64,000 nt of DNA from DATMNI01 sp035570275 (GCA_035570275.1 DATMNI010000182.1:24638-88637), one strand, 5' to 3'; counted from the stretch's first letter, positions 1 through 9,660 are shown. Numbers and translations are program-made. Notes: a model not told the origin generated them from the letters alone.

Positions 1-3000
1 ACGCTCCGCTCGGTCCGGCCAGCCTCACCGTCAGCACGCCGGGCGGCACCAGCAACACCATAACGTTTACGCTGGTTCAGAGCGACATCACCACCCAAGG
101 CACGTGGAAGCCGGTTTACGGGGCGGGTGGCCAGGCCATCCCCAACAACGTGACCAACTTCCCGGCGTATGCCCAGGTCGCCTTCACGGGTTCGACCAAC
201 TTTACGTGGAGCCCCTCCACCGCCGACGTTCGAGCGCCGCAGAAGATCACCTCGACAGGCCGGATCGCATCCGCCTGGTACAGCTTTTCGAGCTTTAGCA
301 TCGACATCAATCTGACGGACGGCCTGACCCATCAAGTGGCGCTGTACGGCCTCGACTGGGATGGCGCCAACACCAGGGCGCAGAGGATCGATGTATTGAA
401 TCCTGCTACTGGCCAGGTGCTGGCCACCACCCCGATGACCGCTTTCTCCGCCGGCCAATACCTGGTGTGGAATCTCACCGGGCACGTCACCCTGCGGGTC
501 ACGAGAACGGCGGGAACCACCGCCGTGGTGAGCGGATTGTTCTTTGATGGCGGGTCGCCGCTGCTTCCGGCGCTGGCCGCTATCGCTCCTGCGACGGGCG
601 TGGTCGGAACCACGGTGCCGGTGACCATTACCGGTACGAACCTGATCGGGGCCAACCTGAATCTGGGCGCGGGTATCACCGCGACCGGCGTGGTAGCCAC
701 GCCCAGCCAGATCACTGCTACCTTGGCCATCGCGGCCACAGCCCCTGTCGGACCGCAAACTATTTCGGTCACTACCCTGGCCGGCGACAGCGGCACCGTG
801 ACATTTACGGTTCTTCCGCTGACGCCCACCCTGGCCACCATCGCTCCCGCACTGGGCGCGGCCGGGACCAGCGTACCGGTGACCCTCACGGGCACCAATT
901 TGACCGGTGCGACCCTGACTCCTGGAGCGGGCATCACCGCCACCGGCGTGGTCGCTACCGCCACCCAGATCACCGCTACCCTAACCATCGCCATCAACGC
1001 GCCGTTAGGACCGCAAAGCATTACTGTCACCACGGCAGGCGGCACGGACAGCAGCACGACGTTTACCGTTTACCAGTTGGCTCCTGTACTGGCCAGCAGC
1101 ATCACTCCCGCGACGGGCGTGATGGGGACCACGGTACCGGTGACCTTCACGGGCACCAACCTGATGCGCGCCACCCTGAATCCGGGTGCGGGTATCACCG
1201 CGACCGGTCTGGTGGCCACCCCCACCCAGATCACAGCTAATCTGGTGATCGCCGCCAACGCCCCGCTCGGACCGCAAACAATTTCGGTCACGACACCGGG
1301 CGGCACCAGCAACACCGCAACGTTTTCAGTCGTGCCGGCTGCCGCCACGACCGACACCATCACCCAAGGCACCTGGAAGCCGGTTTACGGGGCCAGCGGC
1401 CAAGCCGTCGCCAATGACGTTACCAACTACCCGGCGTTTGCCCAGGTCGCTTTCACGGGTCAGACTAACTTTACCTGGAGCCCAGCCACCACCGACGTTC
1501 GAGGGCTGCAGAAGGGCATTACCGCAGGCCGGATTGCATCCGCCTGGTACAGCTTTACGAGCTTTAGCATCGATATCAACCTGACCGACGGGCTTGCCCA
1601 TCAGGTTGCGCTGTACGGCCTCGACTGGGATGGCGCCAACACCAGGGCGCAGAAGGTCGATGTCCTGAATCCTGCCACCGGCCAGGTGCTGGCCAGCAGC
1701 CTGATGAGTTCCTTCTCCCTGGGCCAATACCAGGTCTGGACTCTCTCCGGGCACGTCACCTTGCGAATCACCAAAACCGGCGGAACCTCCGCCGTGGTGA
1801 GCGGGTTGTTCTTTGATGGCGGTTCGGCGCTGCTTCCGGCGCTGGCTGGTATCACTCCCGCGACGGGCGTGATCGGAACCACGGTGCCCGTGACCTTCAC
1901 CGGTACCAACCTGAGCGGGGCCAACCTGAATCTGGGCGCGGGTATCACCGCGACCGGTGTGGTGGCCACGGCCAGCCAAGTCACCGCTAGCTTGGCCATC
2001 GCGGCCACAGTCCCGGTGGGACCGCAGACCATTTCGGTCACTACCCCGGGCGGCGACAGCGGTACCGTGACATTCACGGTTCTTCCGCTGACCCCCACAC
2101 TGGCCACCATCGTTCCCGCAACGGGCGCGACCGGGACCAACGTACCGGTGACCCTCACAGGCACCAACCTGATCGGGGCCAACCTGAATCTGGGCGCGGG
2201 TATCACCGCTACCAGTGTGGTGGCTACGGCTACCAAGATCACCGCCACGCTCAACATTGCGCTGACTGCCCCGTTGGGCCTCCAAAGCATTACCGCCACC
2301 ACGGTGGGCGGCACGTCCAATGCCGTGACGTTTACCACCTTCCAACTGGCTCCGGTGCTGACCAGCATCGCTCCGGCGACGGGCGTGGTTGGAACCACGG
2401 TGCCGGTGACCCTCACGGGCACCAACCTGAACGGGGCCAGCCTGAATACGGGCGCGGGTATCACCGCGACCGGTGTGGTGGCCACCACCAGCCAGATCAC
2501 TGCTACCTTGGCCATCGCGGCTACTGCCCCGGTGGGACCGCAGACTGTTTCGATCACCACCCCGGGCGGCACCAGTGGCACCGTGACGTTCACGGTTAAC
2601 CCGCTGGCTCCGACGCTGGCAGCCGTCACTCCCGCCGTGGGCGTGCTCGGGACCAGCGTACCGGTGACCCTCACGGGCACCAATTTGACGGGCGCGACAC
2701 TGCATCTGGGAGCGGGCGTTACCGCGACCGGGGTGGTGGTCACCGCCACGCAGATCACCGCTACCTTGGCCATCGCGGCCACGGCCCCGGTGGGACCGCA
2801 GACCATTACAGTCACAACCGCGGGCGGAACGACCAACGCCGTGACGTTTACCATTCTCGTACCGGTTCCCGTGGTGGCTACCATCGCCCCCGCGACCGCC
2901 GTGATGGGAAGCAGCCAACCGGTGGTAATCACCGGCGTCAACCTGAACGGGGCCGCGCTGAATCTCCGTGCGGGTATCACCGCCACGAATGTGGTGGCCA

Positions 3001-5135
3001 CCGCCACGCAGATCACAGCTACTCTCGTGGTCGCACCCAACGCCCTGCTCGGACAGGCCAACTTCACCGTCAGTACGCCAGGCGGCATCAGCAACAACGC
3101 AACGTTCGCAATCGTGCCGGCGCTCGCCCAGACCGACACCACCACCCAAGGCAACTGGAAGCCGGTCTACGGAGTCGGTGGCCAAGCCATCGCCAACGAC
3201 GTTACCAACTACCCGGCGTATGCCCAGGTCGCATTAACCGGTCAGACGGCCTTTACATGGGCCGCCACCACCGCCGACGTTCGAGGACTGCAGAAAGGCG
3301 CTATCACAGGCCGGATCGCAGCCTCCTGGTACAGCTTTTCGAGCTTTAGCATCGATATCAACCTGACCGACGGCCTTGCCCATCAGGTTGCGCTGTACGG
3401 CCTCGACTGGGATGGCGCCAACACCAGGGCGCAGAGGGTCGATGTACTCGATCCTGCCACTGGCCTGGTGCTTGCCAGCAGCCCGATGAGTGGGTTCTCC
3501 GCGGGCCAATACCAGGTCTGGAATCTCTCCGGACACGTTACCCTGCGGGTCACCAGGACGGCGGGCACCTCCGCCGTGGTGAGCGGATTGTTCTTTGATG
3601 GCGGGGGCGCGCTTCCGGCCCTGGCCACGATCACTCCCGCCGCGGGCGTGATCGGAACCACGGTGCCGGTGACCTTCACGGGCGCCAACCTGAACGGGGC
3701 CACCCTGAATCTGGGCGCGGGTATCACCGCGACCGGTGTGGTGGCCACGGCCAGCCAGATCACCGCAACCTTGGCCATCGCGGCCACTGCCCCGGTAGGA
3801 CCGCAGACGATTTCGGTCACTACGCTGGGCGGCGACAGCAACACCGTGACATTCACGGTGAACCCGCTGACGCCTACACTAACCACCATTGCTCCCGCGC
3901 TGGCCGGGGCCGGGACCACGGTACCGGTGACCCTCACGGGCACGAACTTGACCGGGGCCAACCTGAATCTGGGCGCGGGTATCACCGCTACCAGTGTGGT
4001 GGCCACGGCTACCAAGATCACCGCCACCTTCAACATCGCAGCCACCGCCCCGGTCGGACCGCAGACTCTCTCGGTCACTACGCCGGGCGGCACCAGCGGC
4101 ACCGTGACCTTCACGGTGAACCCGATGGCTCCCACGCTGGCAACCGTCACTCCCGCCGTGGGCGTGCTCGGGACCAGCGTACCGGTGACCCTCACGGGCA
4201 CCAATTTGACGGCCGCGACACTGCATCTGGGAGCGGGCATCACCGCCACCGGTGTGGTGGTCACTGCCACTCAGATCAACGCTACCCTGGCCATCGCGGC
4301 CACCGCCCCGCTAGGACCGCAGACTATCTCGGTCACTACGCCGGGCGGCACCACGGGCACCGTGACTTTCACGGTGAACCCGCTGGCTCCCACACTGACC
4401 GCCAGCGCTCCCACGCTGGCCGCGACCGGGACCAGCGTACCGATGACCCTCACCGGCACCAACCTGCTTGGGGCCTCCCTGAATCTGGGCGCGGGTATCA
4501 CCGCAAATGTGGTGACCATGACCGCCACTCAGATCACGGGCACTATCGTGGTCGCACCCACCGCCCTGCTTGGACCGTCCAGCATCACCGTCACCACGGC
4601 GGGCGGCACCAGCAACGCAGCAACGTTTACCATCGTGGCACCATCCGGCACGGCAGCGTTTGTCAAGGCCGATACCACGACACAAGGCACGTGGAAGACG
4701 GTTTACGGGGCTGATGGCGAGGCCATCGCCAACGACGTTACCAACTACCCGGCGTATGCCCAGGTCGCCTTAACCGGTCAGGCCGCGGCTACCTGGGTCA
4801 CAACCACCGCCGACGTTCGAGGGCTGCAGAAGGGCGTTTTGACAGGCCGGATTGCAGCCACCTGGTTCGCCACTGCGAGCTTTAACATCGATATCAATCT
4901 GACCGATGGCCTTCCGCATCAGGTAGCGCTGTATTGCCTGGACTGGGATGCCATCGGACGCGCAGAGAGGATCGATGTGTTGGATACTGTCACTGGCCAG
5001 GTGCTGGCCAGCAGTTCGGTGAGCGCCTTCACATCGGGCCAATACCTGGTGTGGAATCTCTCCGGGCACGTCACCCTGCGAGTCACAAAGACGGCGGGAA
5101 CCAACGCCGTAGTGAGCGGGGTGTTCTTCAAGTAA
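1..5135 (+). CDS. Giant secreted TIG/IPT-repeat protein, 5' end outside window
   Basis: The reading frame is open from the left edge, so the gene starts before the window; at least 1,710 residues are visible. It alternates two building blocks. One is a repeat of about 85 residues (typical run GTTVPVTLTGTNL, then LNLGAGITATGVV, then PVGPQTISVTTPGG) resembling TIG/IPT immunoglobulin-like repeats; there are 12 complete copies plus a partial one at the edge. The other is a module of about 165 residues beginning TTQGTWKPVYGA and ending VVSGLFFDGG, at about nt 78-560, 1340-1830, 3130-3600 and 4668-5135. The order is module, 3 repeats, module, 5 repeats, module, 4 repeats, module. The last module ends the protein. 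It is rich in Thr, Ala, Gly and Val with almost no Cys, as in cell-surface or secreted adhesive proteins. The signal peptide, if any, is off the window. The function of the second module is unknown; a carbohydrate-binding-like beta fold is only a guess. Confidence 0.85.
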   Translation, partial: APLGPASLTVSTPGGTSNTITFTLVQSDITTQGTWKPVYGAGGQAIPNNVTNFPAYAQVAFTGSTNFTWSPSTADVRAPQKITSTGRIASAWYSFSSFSIDINLTDGLTHQVALYGLDWDGANTRAQRIDVLNPATGQVLATTPMTAFSAGQYLVWNLTGHVTLRVTRTAGTTAVVSGLFFDGGSPLLPALAAIAPATGVVGTTVPVTITGTNLIGANLNLGAGITATGVVATPSQITATLAIAATAPVGPQTISVTTLAGDSGTVTFTVLPLTPTLATIAPALGAAGTSVPVTLTGTNLTGATLTPGAGITATGVVATATQITATLTIAINAPLGPQSITVTTAGGTDSSTTFTVYQLAPVLASSITPATGVMGTTVPVTFTGTNLMRATLNPGAGITATGLVATPTQITANLVIAANAPLGPQTISVTTPGGTSNTATFSVVPAAATTDTITQGTWKPVYGASGQAVANDVTNYPAFAQVAFTGQTNFTWSPATTDVRGLQKGITAGRIASAWYSFTSFSIDINLTDGLAHQVALYGLDWDGANTRAQKVDVLNPATGQVLASSLMSSFSLGQYQVWTLSGHVTLRITKTGGTSAVVSGLFFDGGSALLPALAGITPATGVIGTTVPVTFTGTNLSGANLNLGAGITATGVVATASQVTASLAIAATVPVGPQTISVTTPGGDSGTVTFTVLPLTPTLATIVPATGATGTNVPVTLTGTNLIGANLNLGAGITATSVVATATKITATLNIALTAPLGLQSITATTVGGTSNAVTFTTFQLAPVLTSIAPATGVVGTTVPVTLTGTNLNGASLNTGAGITATGVVATTSQITATLAIAATAPVGPQTVSITTPGGTSGTVTFTVNPLAPTLAAVTPAVGVLGTSVPVTLTGTNLTGATLHLGAGVTATGVVVTATQITATLAIAATAPVGPQTITVTTAGGTTNAVTFTILVPVPVVATIAPATAVMGSSQPVVITGVNLNGAALNLRAGITATNVVATATQITATLVVAPNALLGQANFTVSTPGGISNNATFAIVPALAQTDTTTQGNWKPVYGVGGQAIANDVTNYPAYAQVALTGQTAFTWAATTADVRGLQKGAITGRIAASWYSFSSFSIDINLTDGLAHQVALYGLDWDGANTRAQRVDVLDPATGLVLASSPMSGFSAGQYQVWNLSGHVTLRVTRTAGTSAVVSGLFFDGGGALPALATITPAAGVIGTTVPVTFTGANLNGATLNLGAGITATGVVATASQITATLAIAATAPVGPQTISVTTLGGDSNTVTFTVNPLTPTLTTIAPALAGAGTTVPVTLTGTNLTGANLNLGAGITATSVVATATKITATFNIAATAPVGPQTLSVTTPGGTSGTVTFTVNPMAPTLATVTPAVGVLGTSVPVTLTGTNLTAATLHLGAGITATGVVVTATQINATLAIAATAPLGPQTISVTTPGGTTGTVTFTVNPLAPTLTASAPTLAATGTSVPMTLTGTNLLGASLNLGAGITANVVTMTATQITGTIVVAPTALLGPSSITVTTAGGTSNAATFTIVAPSGTAAFVKADTTTQGTWKTVYGADGEAIANDVTNYPAYAQVALTGQAAATWVTTTADVRGLQKGVLTGRIAATWFATASFNIDINLTDGLPHQVALYCLDWDAIGRAERIDVLDTVTGQVLASSSVSAFTSGQYLVWNLSGHVTLRVTKTAGTNAVVSGVFFK

Positions 5136-5235
5136 ACCTAACCTGGCGTCGTAGGTGCGGAGCCGGCGGGACTGAGAGAGGTTTCATCAGTTTCGCCGGC
5201 CGCTTGTTGGAAGCAAATTTAGCTCTACTCTGGCT

Positions 5236-5288
5236 CCAGCCCGGATCTCTCATCCAAGTTCGATGAGAAATCCGGGCTGGTTTCGTTT
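5236..5288 (+). terminator. Long hairpin followed by T-rich tract
   Basis: The arms CCAGCCCGGAT and ATCCGGGCTGG, extended inward by TCTCATC/GATGAGA, form an approximately 18-bp stem with one internal mismatch and a 7-base loop (stem 5236-5280). TTTCGTTT follows. It lies between the giant repeat protein and the DUF1992 gene and fits a rho-independent terminator for the former. A dispersed repeat with the same shape cannot be excluded. Confidence 0.65.
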
Positions 5289-5304
5289 CTGGTAGGCTGC
5301 AATT

Positions 5305-5652
5305 ATGGACATCTGGAATCTGGTGGCCGACCGCAAGATTCGCGAAGCCATGGAGGAAGGGGCGTTCGATCGTCTGGAAGGCGCCGGGCAGCCCCTCGAT
5401 CTGGAAGAGAACCCTTACCTGGACCCCGCGCTTCGCATGGCGCACCGCCTGCTGCGGAACAATGGTTTCGCTCCCTCCTGGATTCTGGAAGGCAAGGATC
5501 TCGATGGGGACATCCTCCGTTTGCGCGCCAGCCGTGAGCGGTGCACTCCCGAGGAATTCCGCCGCCGGGCGGCCGAATTGAACCAGCGCATCCTGGCCTA
5601 CAATCTGAAGGTACCGGTTTCATCGGCGCAGAAACTGCCGCTGAAGGATTAA
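5305..5652 (+). CDS. DUF1992 (DnaJ-homologue subfamily C member 28-like) protein
   Basis: A 115-residue protein matching the small DUF1992 domain found in bacteria and at the N-terminus of eukaryotic DNAJC28. Typical features seen: an N-terminal DRKIREAMEEGAFDRLEGAG motif, the PLDLEENPYLDP segment, and a C-terminal helix with LNQRILAYNLKVP. There is no J domain, signal peptide or membrane segment, so it is probably cytosolic. Its biochemical role is unknown. It stands alone between a hairpin terminator and a secreted hydrolase gene on the same strand. Confidence 0.85.
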   Translation: MDIWNLVADRKIREAMEEGAFDRLEGAGQPLDLEENPYLDPALRMAHRLLRNNGFAPSWILEGKDLDGDILRLRASRERCTPEEFRRRAAELNQRILAYNLKVPVSSAQKLPLKD

Positions 5653-5740
5653 GCCGCGTGTCGCGGTGTGTGTCATGGCGCCGTTGCTCCGCCGTCGGCC
5701 TCGGACTATAATGACCGGGAACCAATAAGGAGGCACGCCC

Positions 5741-7030
5741 ATGCGGAAATCGGCATCCCTGCTTTTGCCCGCTCTCGCATTCCTGGCCTTACCGCTCGCA
5801 GCCGCGTCGGTATCGGCCGCTAAACCGGAGGAGGTAGGAGTATCGTCGGAGCGGTTGAAACGGATCGGCCAGATGATCCAGCGCCGCATCGATGCCGGCG
5901 ATATTACCGGAGCCGTGACCCTGGTTGCCCGTAAGGGAAGGGTGGTGCATCTTGAGGCCCTGGGCGTGATGGATCTGGAATCCAAGAAACCCATGGCCAG
6001 GGACACCATGTTCCGCATCGCTTCCATGACCAAACCGGTCACCGGCCTCGCCATCATGATGATGTTGGAAGAGGGCAAGGTTCGCCTGACCGACCCCGTG
6101 TCGCGCTTCATTCCGGAGTTTCGCGGCATGAAGGTGGCGGTGGCGCTGCCCTCGCAGGGCCGCGGCGGTGGCCAGGCCGGCCGCGGCGGCGATCAGGCTG
6201 GACGCGGCGGCCCGCCGCCGGTGCCCCAGTTTTACACCATGCCGGCCGAGCGCGAAATTACGGTCCGCGATCTGCTGACCCACGTTTCCGGCCTGGCCAG
6301 CGGCCCCATGAGCAACAGCGAAGCCGAGAAGTTGAACCGGCTTCCGGAGGAAAACCTGGCCAGCTATATCCCCCGGCTGGGCAGCACGCCACTTGAGTTC
6401 CAACCGGGCTCGCGCTGGGCGTATAGTTCGCAGGCCGGCTTCGACACGCTGGGGCGCATCGTCGAAATCGCTTCCGGGATGACCCTGGACCAGTTTTTCC
6501 GGCAGCGCATTTTCTCACCGCTCGGCATGAAGGACATCTACTTTTGGCCGCCCGACGAAACCTGGCCGCGCGTGGCCACGCCGTATCAGCGTACCCCGGC
6601 CGGCCTGCAGAAACCGCCGAACCCGAACTTCATGTCGAGCAAGGTGTACTTCATGGGCTCCGGCGGGCTCATCACCACGGCCGAGGACTATCTTCCCTTG
6701 GGCGTGATGCTGGCCAACGGCGGCCAGTTGAACGGCAAGCGGCTGCTGAGCCCCAAGACCGTGGAGATGATGCGCTCCGTCCACGCGCCGGACACGCTGC
6801 CGGGCCGCCCGCCGGGCGAAGGCTTCGGCCTCAGCGTCCGGGTGGTGAGCGACCACGCCAAGAGGGGCACATTGCTTTCCACCGGCAGCTTCGGCTGGAG
6901 CGGCTACTACGGCACCCATTTCTTTGTGGACCCGGTGGAGCAGGTGGTGGGGCTGCTGATGGTGCAGACCGCCAACCCCGACGTCCAACGCGATTTCGAA
7001 GACATGGTGATGCAGGCGATTGTGGAGTAG
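5741..7030 (+). CDS. Class C beta-lactamase-fold serine hydrolase, exported
   Basis: A 429-residue protein with an Ala-rich signal peptide (about residues 1-26) and the serine beta-lactamase/DD-peptidase fold. The SxxK nucleophile motif is SMTK at residues 95-98. A YSS triad lies in the WAYSSQAG segment and replaces the usual YxN. A C-terminal TGSFGWSG segment takes the place of the HTG/KTG motif. Such proteins (EstB/AmpC-like) hydrolyse esters, beta-lactams or peptides; the substrate cannot be told from sequence. Residues about 140-157 are a low-complexity insert of imperfect GRGG(G/D)QA repeats. A good ribosome site (AAGGAGG) lies just before the ATG. It is apparently monocistronic, with a hairpin directly after the stop. 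Confidence 0.88.
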   Translation: MRKSASLLLPALAFLALPLAAASVSAAKPEEVGVSSERLKRIGQMIQRRIDAGDITGAVTLVARKGRVVHLEALGVMDLESKKPMARDTMFRIASMTKPVTGLAIMMMLEEGKVRLTDPVSRFIPEFRGMKVAVALPSQGRGGGQAGRGGDQAGRGGPPPVPQFYTMPAEREITVRDLLTHVSGLASGPMSNSEAEKLNRLPEENLASYIPRLGSTPLEFQPGSRWAYSSQAGFDTLGRIVEIASGMTLDQFFRQRIFSPLGMKDIYFWPPDETWPRVATPYQRTPAGLQKPPNPNFMSSKVYFMGSGGLITTAEDYLPLGVMLANGGQLNGKRLLSPKTVEMMRSVHAPDTLPGRPPGEGFGLSVRVVSDHAKRGTLLSTGSFGWSGYYGTHFFVDPVEQVVGLLMVQTANPDVQRDFEDMVMQAIVE

Positions 7031-7036
7031 CGTGGC

Positions 7037-7055
7037 GGCGACCCTCCGGGTCGCC
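7037..7055 (+). repeat. Small GC-rich hairpin repeat, copy 1
   Basis: A perfect 8-bp stem, GGCGACCC and GGGTCGCC, closes a TCC loop seven bases after the hydrolase stop codon. A second copy at 43096-43114 follows another gene end and has a CG/CG closing pair in place of GG/CC, so the pairing is conserved although the sequence changes. No T-run follows; it may be a REP-like unit or mRNA 3'-end stabiliser. Confidence 0.6.
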
Positions 7056-7374
7056 GGCTCACCACCGGGTTGTCCTCAGGTGGCGCACCAGGAGCGTGCC
7101 TGCCAACACCGACGGGGTTACGCTGTTGACGCAGAATCAGGGTGGCGATGCGGGAAATATTGACTTATCGTGCTGCCCCCACCGGACACTTGCCCCTTCC
7201 GGGACGCGATCGCCCAGGGGTGGCGTGACCATCCGTGAGGCGCCATTGCGATAGCCAGTCATACCGTGAAATCTTGCCTCTTTGAATCCCACGCTTCCCA
7301 AGCCGATTCCCCTGACGCTAGACGCAAATTGTCCAGTTTATTGTTTGACTCGGCCTTAGCTTCGGTTGAAGCCG
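7056..7374. other. Intergenic stretch, nothing recognised
   Basis: About 320 bases between two convergent genes (serine hydrolase and S10 peptidase). I see no convincing small gene, RNA or repeat here beyond the hairpin at its left end. Confidence 0.6.
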
Positions 7375-8976
7375 CTACCGTGTCTCCCGGTTCGGCAAGG
7401 CGCTCGACATCCACTCCCCGAAATCGTGCTTGAGCTTGGTGTGGGAGTCGCTGTCGATGTACAACATGTGGCCCGCCTGGTAATAGTCCCACGTGATCCG
7501 CTGGTGCATCTCGGGATCGAGGCCCATGTGGCTGAAAGTGTATTCCACCGCGTAGTACGGCGTCGCCAGATCGTAGTAACCCGCGGCGATCATCACCTTC
7601 ATGTAAGGGTTCTTCGTCATGGCGTTCCGCAGCAGCGCCGTGGTGTCGCCGAAGCCGTTCTGCACGCCGTAGTCCCATGGTTGAACGCCGCCGGACGGAT
7701 AGTAGTACATGTCGGTCTTGTATCCCAGATCCGTCCGCAAATAGCTCGTCAGAATCGCCGTGAACGGAGGCGTGATCAGCGTGCTCGAAGGATCGCCCTC
7801 GCTGGTCTCTCCCACATTGCGCGGCGACGGCATCGTCAACCGGCCGTCGTACCGGCCGATCGATTCGTGCTTGTCTCTCAGAAGCTGCCGCGTGAAATGC
7901 TGGACGTCAAACCGAAGATTGCTCTCGTCCAGATAGTGGGCATCCAGGCCGGTGAAGCGCACCAGTTTATCGATCGCCGCCTTTCGTTCCGCGGCCGGCA
8001 GTGCGTCGCCTTTCATCAGCGCCGTGGCGTACTCGCCGTTGGCAAACGCCTCCGCGTCCTTAAGGAACGATTTCAAGTCCTTGCGCTGCAGATCCGCCGC
8101 CACCTTCTTGTGATACCAGGCGTCGGCCGCATACGTGGGCAGTTCCAGCTCGTACACCAGGTCGTCACTGCGGCTCCAGATGGTTTCCAGGTTGAGGGTG
8201 GTGCCGATCAACACCACGCCGTTGAAAGCGATGCCGCGGTCGATCAGATAGCCCGCCAGGCCCGCCGCCCGGAAGGTTCCATAACTCTCGCCGGCGATGA
8301 AGAGCGGCGAGAGTTCACGGTTGTTGCGCATAATGTACATGCGCATGAACTCGCCCACCGATTGAATGTCGCCCTGCACGCCGTTCACGCGGCGCGCCAC
8401 TTCGATATTCTTGGCGCGGCTGTAGCCCGTGCCCACCGGGTCGATGAACACCAGGTCGGTCTTATCCAGCCAGGTATCCTGGTTGTCCTTCATCTCGTAC
8501 GGCGGAGGAAGCATGCCGCCGTTGGGCGCCAGTTTCGGACTGCGCGGCCCCATGCCGCCCATGTGCACCCACATGGAAGCCGACCCCGGACCGCCATTGA
8601 AGCAGAACGTCAGCGGGCGCTTCCCGGCATCGGTGGCGCTATCCAGGTTATAGGCCACGTAAAAGATGTGGGCTTCGGTTTCGCCCGCCGCGTCCTTCAA
8701 CGGCATCTGCGCGACGGTGGCCGTGTAGTTCAGCGTTTGCCCCCCGGCATTGATCGAATGCTTGGTAACCACCGGGGTTTCGTCGATTTCGCCGCCGACG
8801 GCCGGTCCCGGACCCGCCACACCCCCGCGTCCGCCGCGCCCTCCCGGCGCCGGGGCCGGAGTCTGGGTGGCTGGCGTAGTGGGAGCGGTGGGCTGGGCCT
8901 GCCGCCCCTGTGCCAGCGCGCGCGGCGCTAAGGGAGCGAGTAGGAACATCAGAATCCAAAGCTGAGATCGCAACAT
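7375..8976 (-). CDS. Secreted S10 family serine carboxypeptidase
   Basis: A 533-residue peptidase S10-type protein with a signal peptide (start MLRSQLWILMFLL, cleavage after LAQG). The frame is open for 35 more codons upstream, but that part is encoded by a dispersed repeat, so the start at 8976 is preferred. The catalytic motifs are visible: GESYG with Ser near residue 231, a C-terminal YYDLATP segment carrying the Asp, and AGHMLY carrying the His. A Gly/Arg/Pro-rich linker (PGGRGGRGG) follows the signal peptide. It should remove C-terminal residues from peptides outside the cytoplasm. It is transcribed in the same direction as the sigma-factor operon upstream but is separated from it by 225 bases of repeats, so it is probably separate. 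Confidence 0.88.
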   Translation of the reverse strand: MLRSQLWILMFLLAPLAPRALAQGRQAQPTAPTTPATQTPAPAPGGRGGRGGVAGPGPAVGGEIDETPVVTKHSINAGGQTLNYTATVAQMPLKDAAGETEAHIFYVAYNLDSATDAGKRPLTFCFNGGPGSASMWVHMGGMGPRSPKLAPNGGMLPPPYEMKDNQDTWLDKTDLVFIDPVGTGYSRAKNIEVARRVNGVQGDIQSVGEFMRMYIMRNNRELSPLFIAGESYGTFRAAGLAGYLIDRGIAFNGVVLIGTTLNLETIWSRSDDLVYELELPTYAADAWYHKKVAADLQRKDLKSFLKDAEAFANGEYATALMKGDALPAAERKAAIDKLVRFTGLDAHYLDESNLRFDVQHFTRQLLRDKHESIGRYDGRLTMPSPRNVGETSEGDPSSTLITPPFTAILTSYLRTDLGYKTDMYYYPSGGVQPWDYGVQNGFGDTTALLRNAMTKNPYMKVMIAAGYYDLATPYYAVEYTFSHMGLDPEMHQRITWDYYQAGHMLYIDSDSHTKLKHDFGEWMSSALPNRETR

Positions 8977-8997
8977 GAGAATTATGATAAACCTTTG

Positions 8998-9063
8998 TGG
9001 GGCAGATTGTTTAATCTGCGGCGGATTGTGAATCCGCCTGCCGGGGCCGGTTGTTAATCTGCA
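8998..9063. repeat. Dispersed palindromic repeat (GGCAGATTG / GGCGGATTG family)
   Basis: Two adjoining palindromes: one around GCAGATTGTTTAATCTGC and one around GGCGGATTGTGAATCCGCC, followed by a partial third. A closely matching copy in inverted-pair form is at 59277-59397, and the core palindrome alone recurs at 27392-27412. It is intergenic here and resembles REP elements. The nearby bases 9118-9200 contain a second palindromic unit around GGGACAGAC and GGTCTG that is related to 32710-32764. Confidence 0.7.
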
Positions 9064-9201
9064 CCCGCGAACAAAAGCCATGTGTTCCCTGGGATTCGGA
9101 TTTCCATTCCATTCTTGAGTGGGACAGACGATCGTCTTTTGTCGTCGGTCAACCGTCCGCGCTAAAGAGGGTCAACAGACCAGGACAGGCGATGGTCTGC
9201 C

Positions 9202-9660
9202 CTACAGCCTGGTGCCGCAATAGGCGCAGTTCGACCAGCCAGGCTTGCTCACCCGGCGGCAGTTGCCGCAAGCCGGCAGCATGTTGGCGCCGCAGCGCGG
9301 GCAGTAGGCGTAGCCGTGGTGCATCATGGACCCGCAGGCCGAGCAGTATCCCGGCAACGGATCCCGAAGGATGAAGTACAGAATCACCCCGATGCCGTTC
9401 GAGAGGAAAATCGCCAGCAGCGTCCACATTACGTAGCGCATCCCACGCCGGCGGGCATCGCCATAAATGTATCCCACCAGTACCGCGTAGGCGGCCGCGA
9501 CCACCGGCACGACGACGGTGAGAAAGAAGAACATCGGTGGACGGACATGACCCGGGATCACCAAGTTGAGGACCAGGAAGGCAACCGCGAACAGGCTCCC
9601 TGCCGTAATCCAGGCGCCGATCGGGATGACACGGTTCTCTGGAGGAAATGCGGGATTCAT
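9202..9660 (-). CDS. Membrane protein with C-terminal double zinc ribbon
   Basis: A 152-residue protein with three predicted membrane helices in residues about 10-100, then two treble-clef zinc ribbons: a CSAC/CPRC pair and a CGNC/CAYC pair. Such zinc-ribbon-plus-membrane proteins are common and mostly uncharacterised. The start codon overlaps the end of the anti-sigma gene by 4 bases, so it is the third gene of a sigma / anti-sigma / zinc-ribbon operon. A role in sensing or relaying an envelope signal to the anti-sigma factor is an inference from position only. Confidence 0.75.
   Translation of the reverse strand: MNPAFPPENRVIPIGAWITAGSLFAVAFLVLNLVIPGHVRPPMFFFLTVVVPVVAAAYAVLVGYIYGDARRRGMRYVMWTLLAIFLSNGIGVILYFILRDPLPGYCSACGSMMHHGYAYCPRCGANMLPACGNCRRVSKPGWSNCAYCGTRL

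Noticed and set aside
332..4685. Several long minus-strand frames (up to about 620 codons) opposite the TIG-repeat gene
   Set aside because: They mirror the repeats of the plus-strand gene and read as Val/Pro/Ala- or Arg/Gly/His-rich low-complexity chains. The sense strand has a coherent domain pattern.
600..5000. CRISPR-like regular repeats
   Set aside because: The repeats are about 255 bp long, in frame and encode TIG-like protein repeats. There are no short repeat-spacer units or cas genes anywhere in the window.
7366..8931. 521-codon plus-strand frame opposite the S10 peptidase
   Set aside because: The peptidase on the other strand has complete catalytic motifs; this frame is His/Arg/Val-rich and matches nothing.
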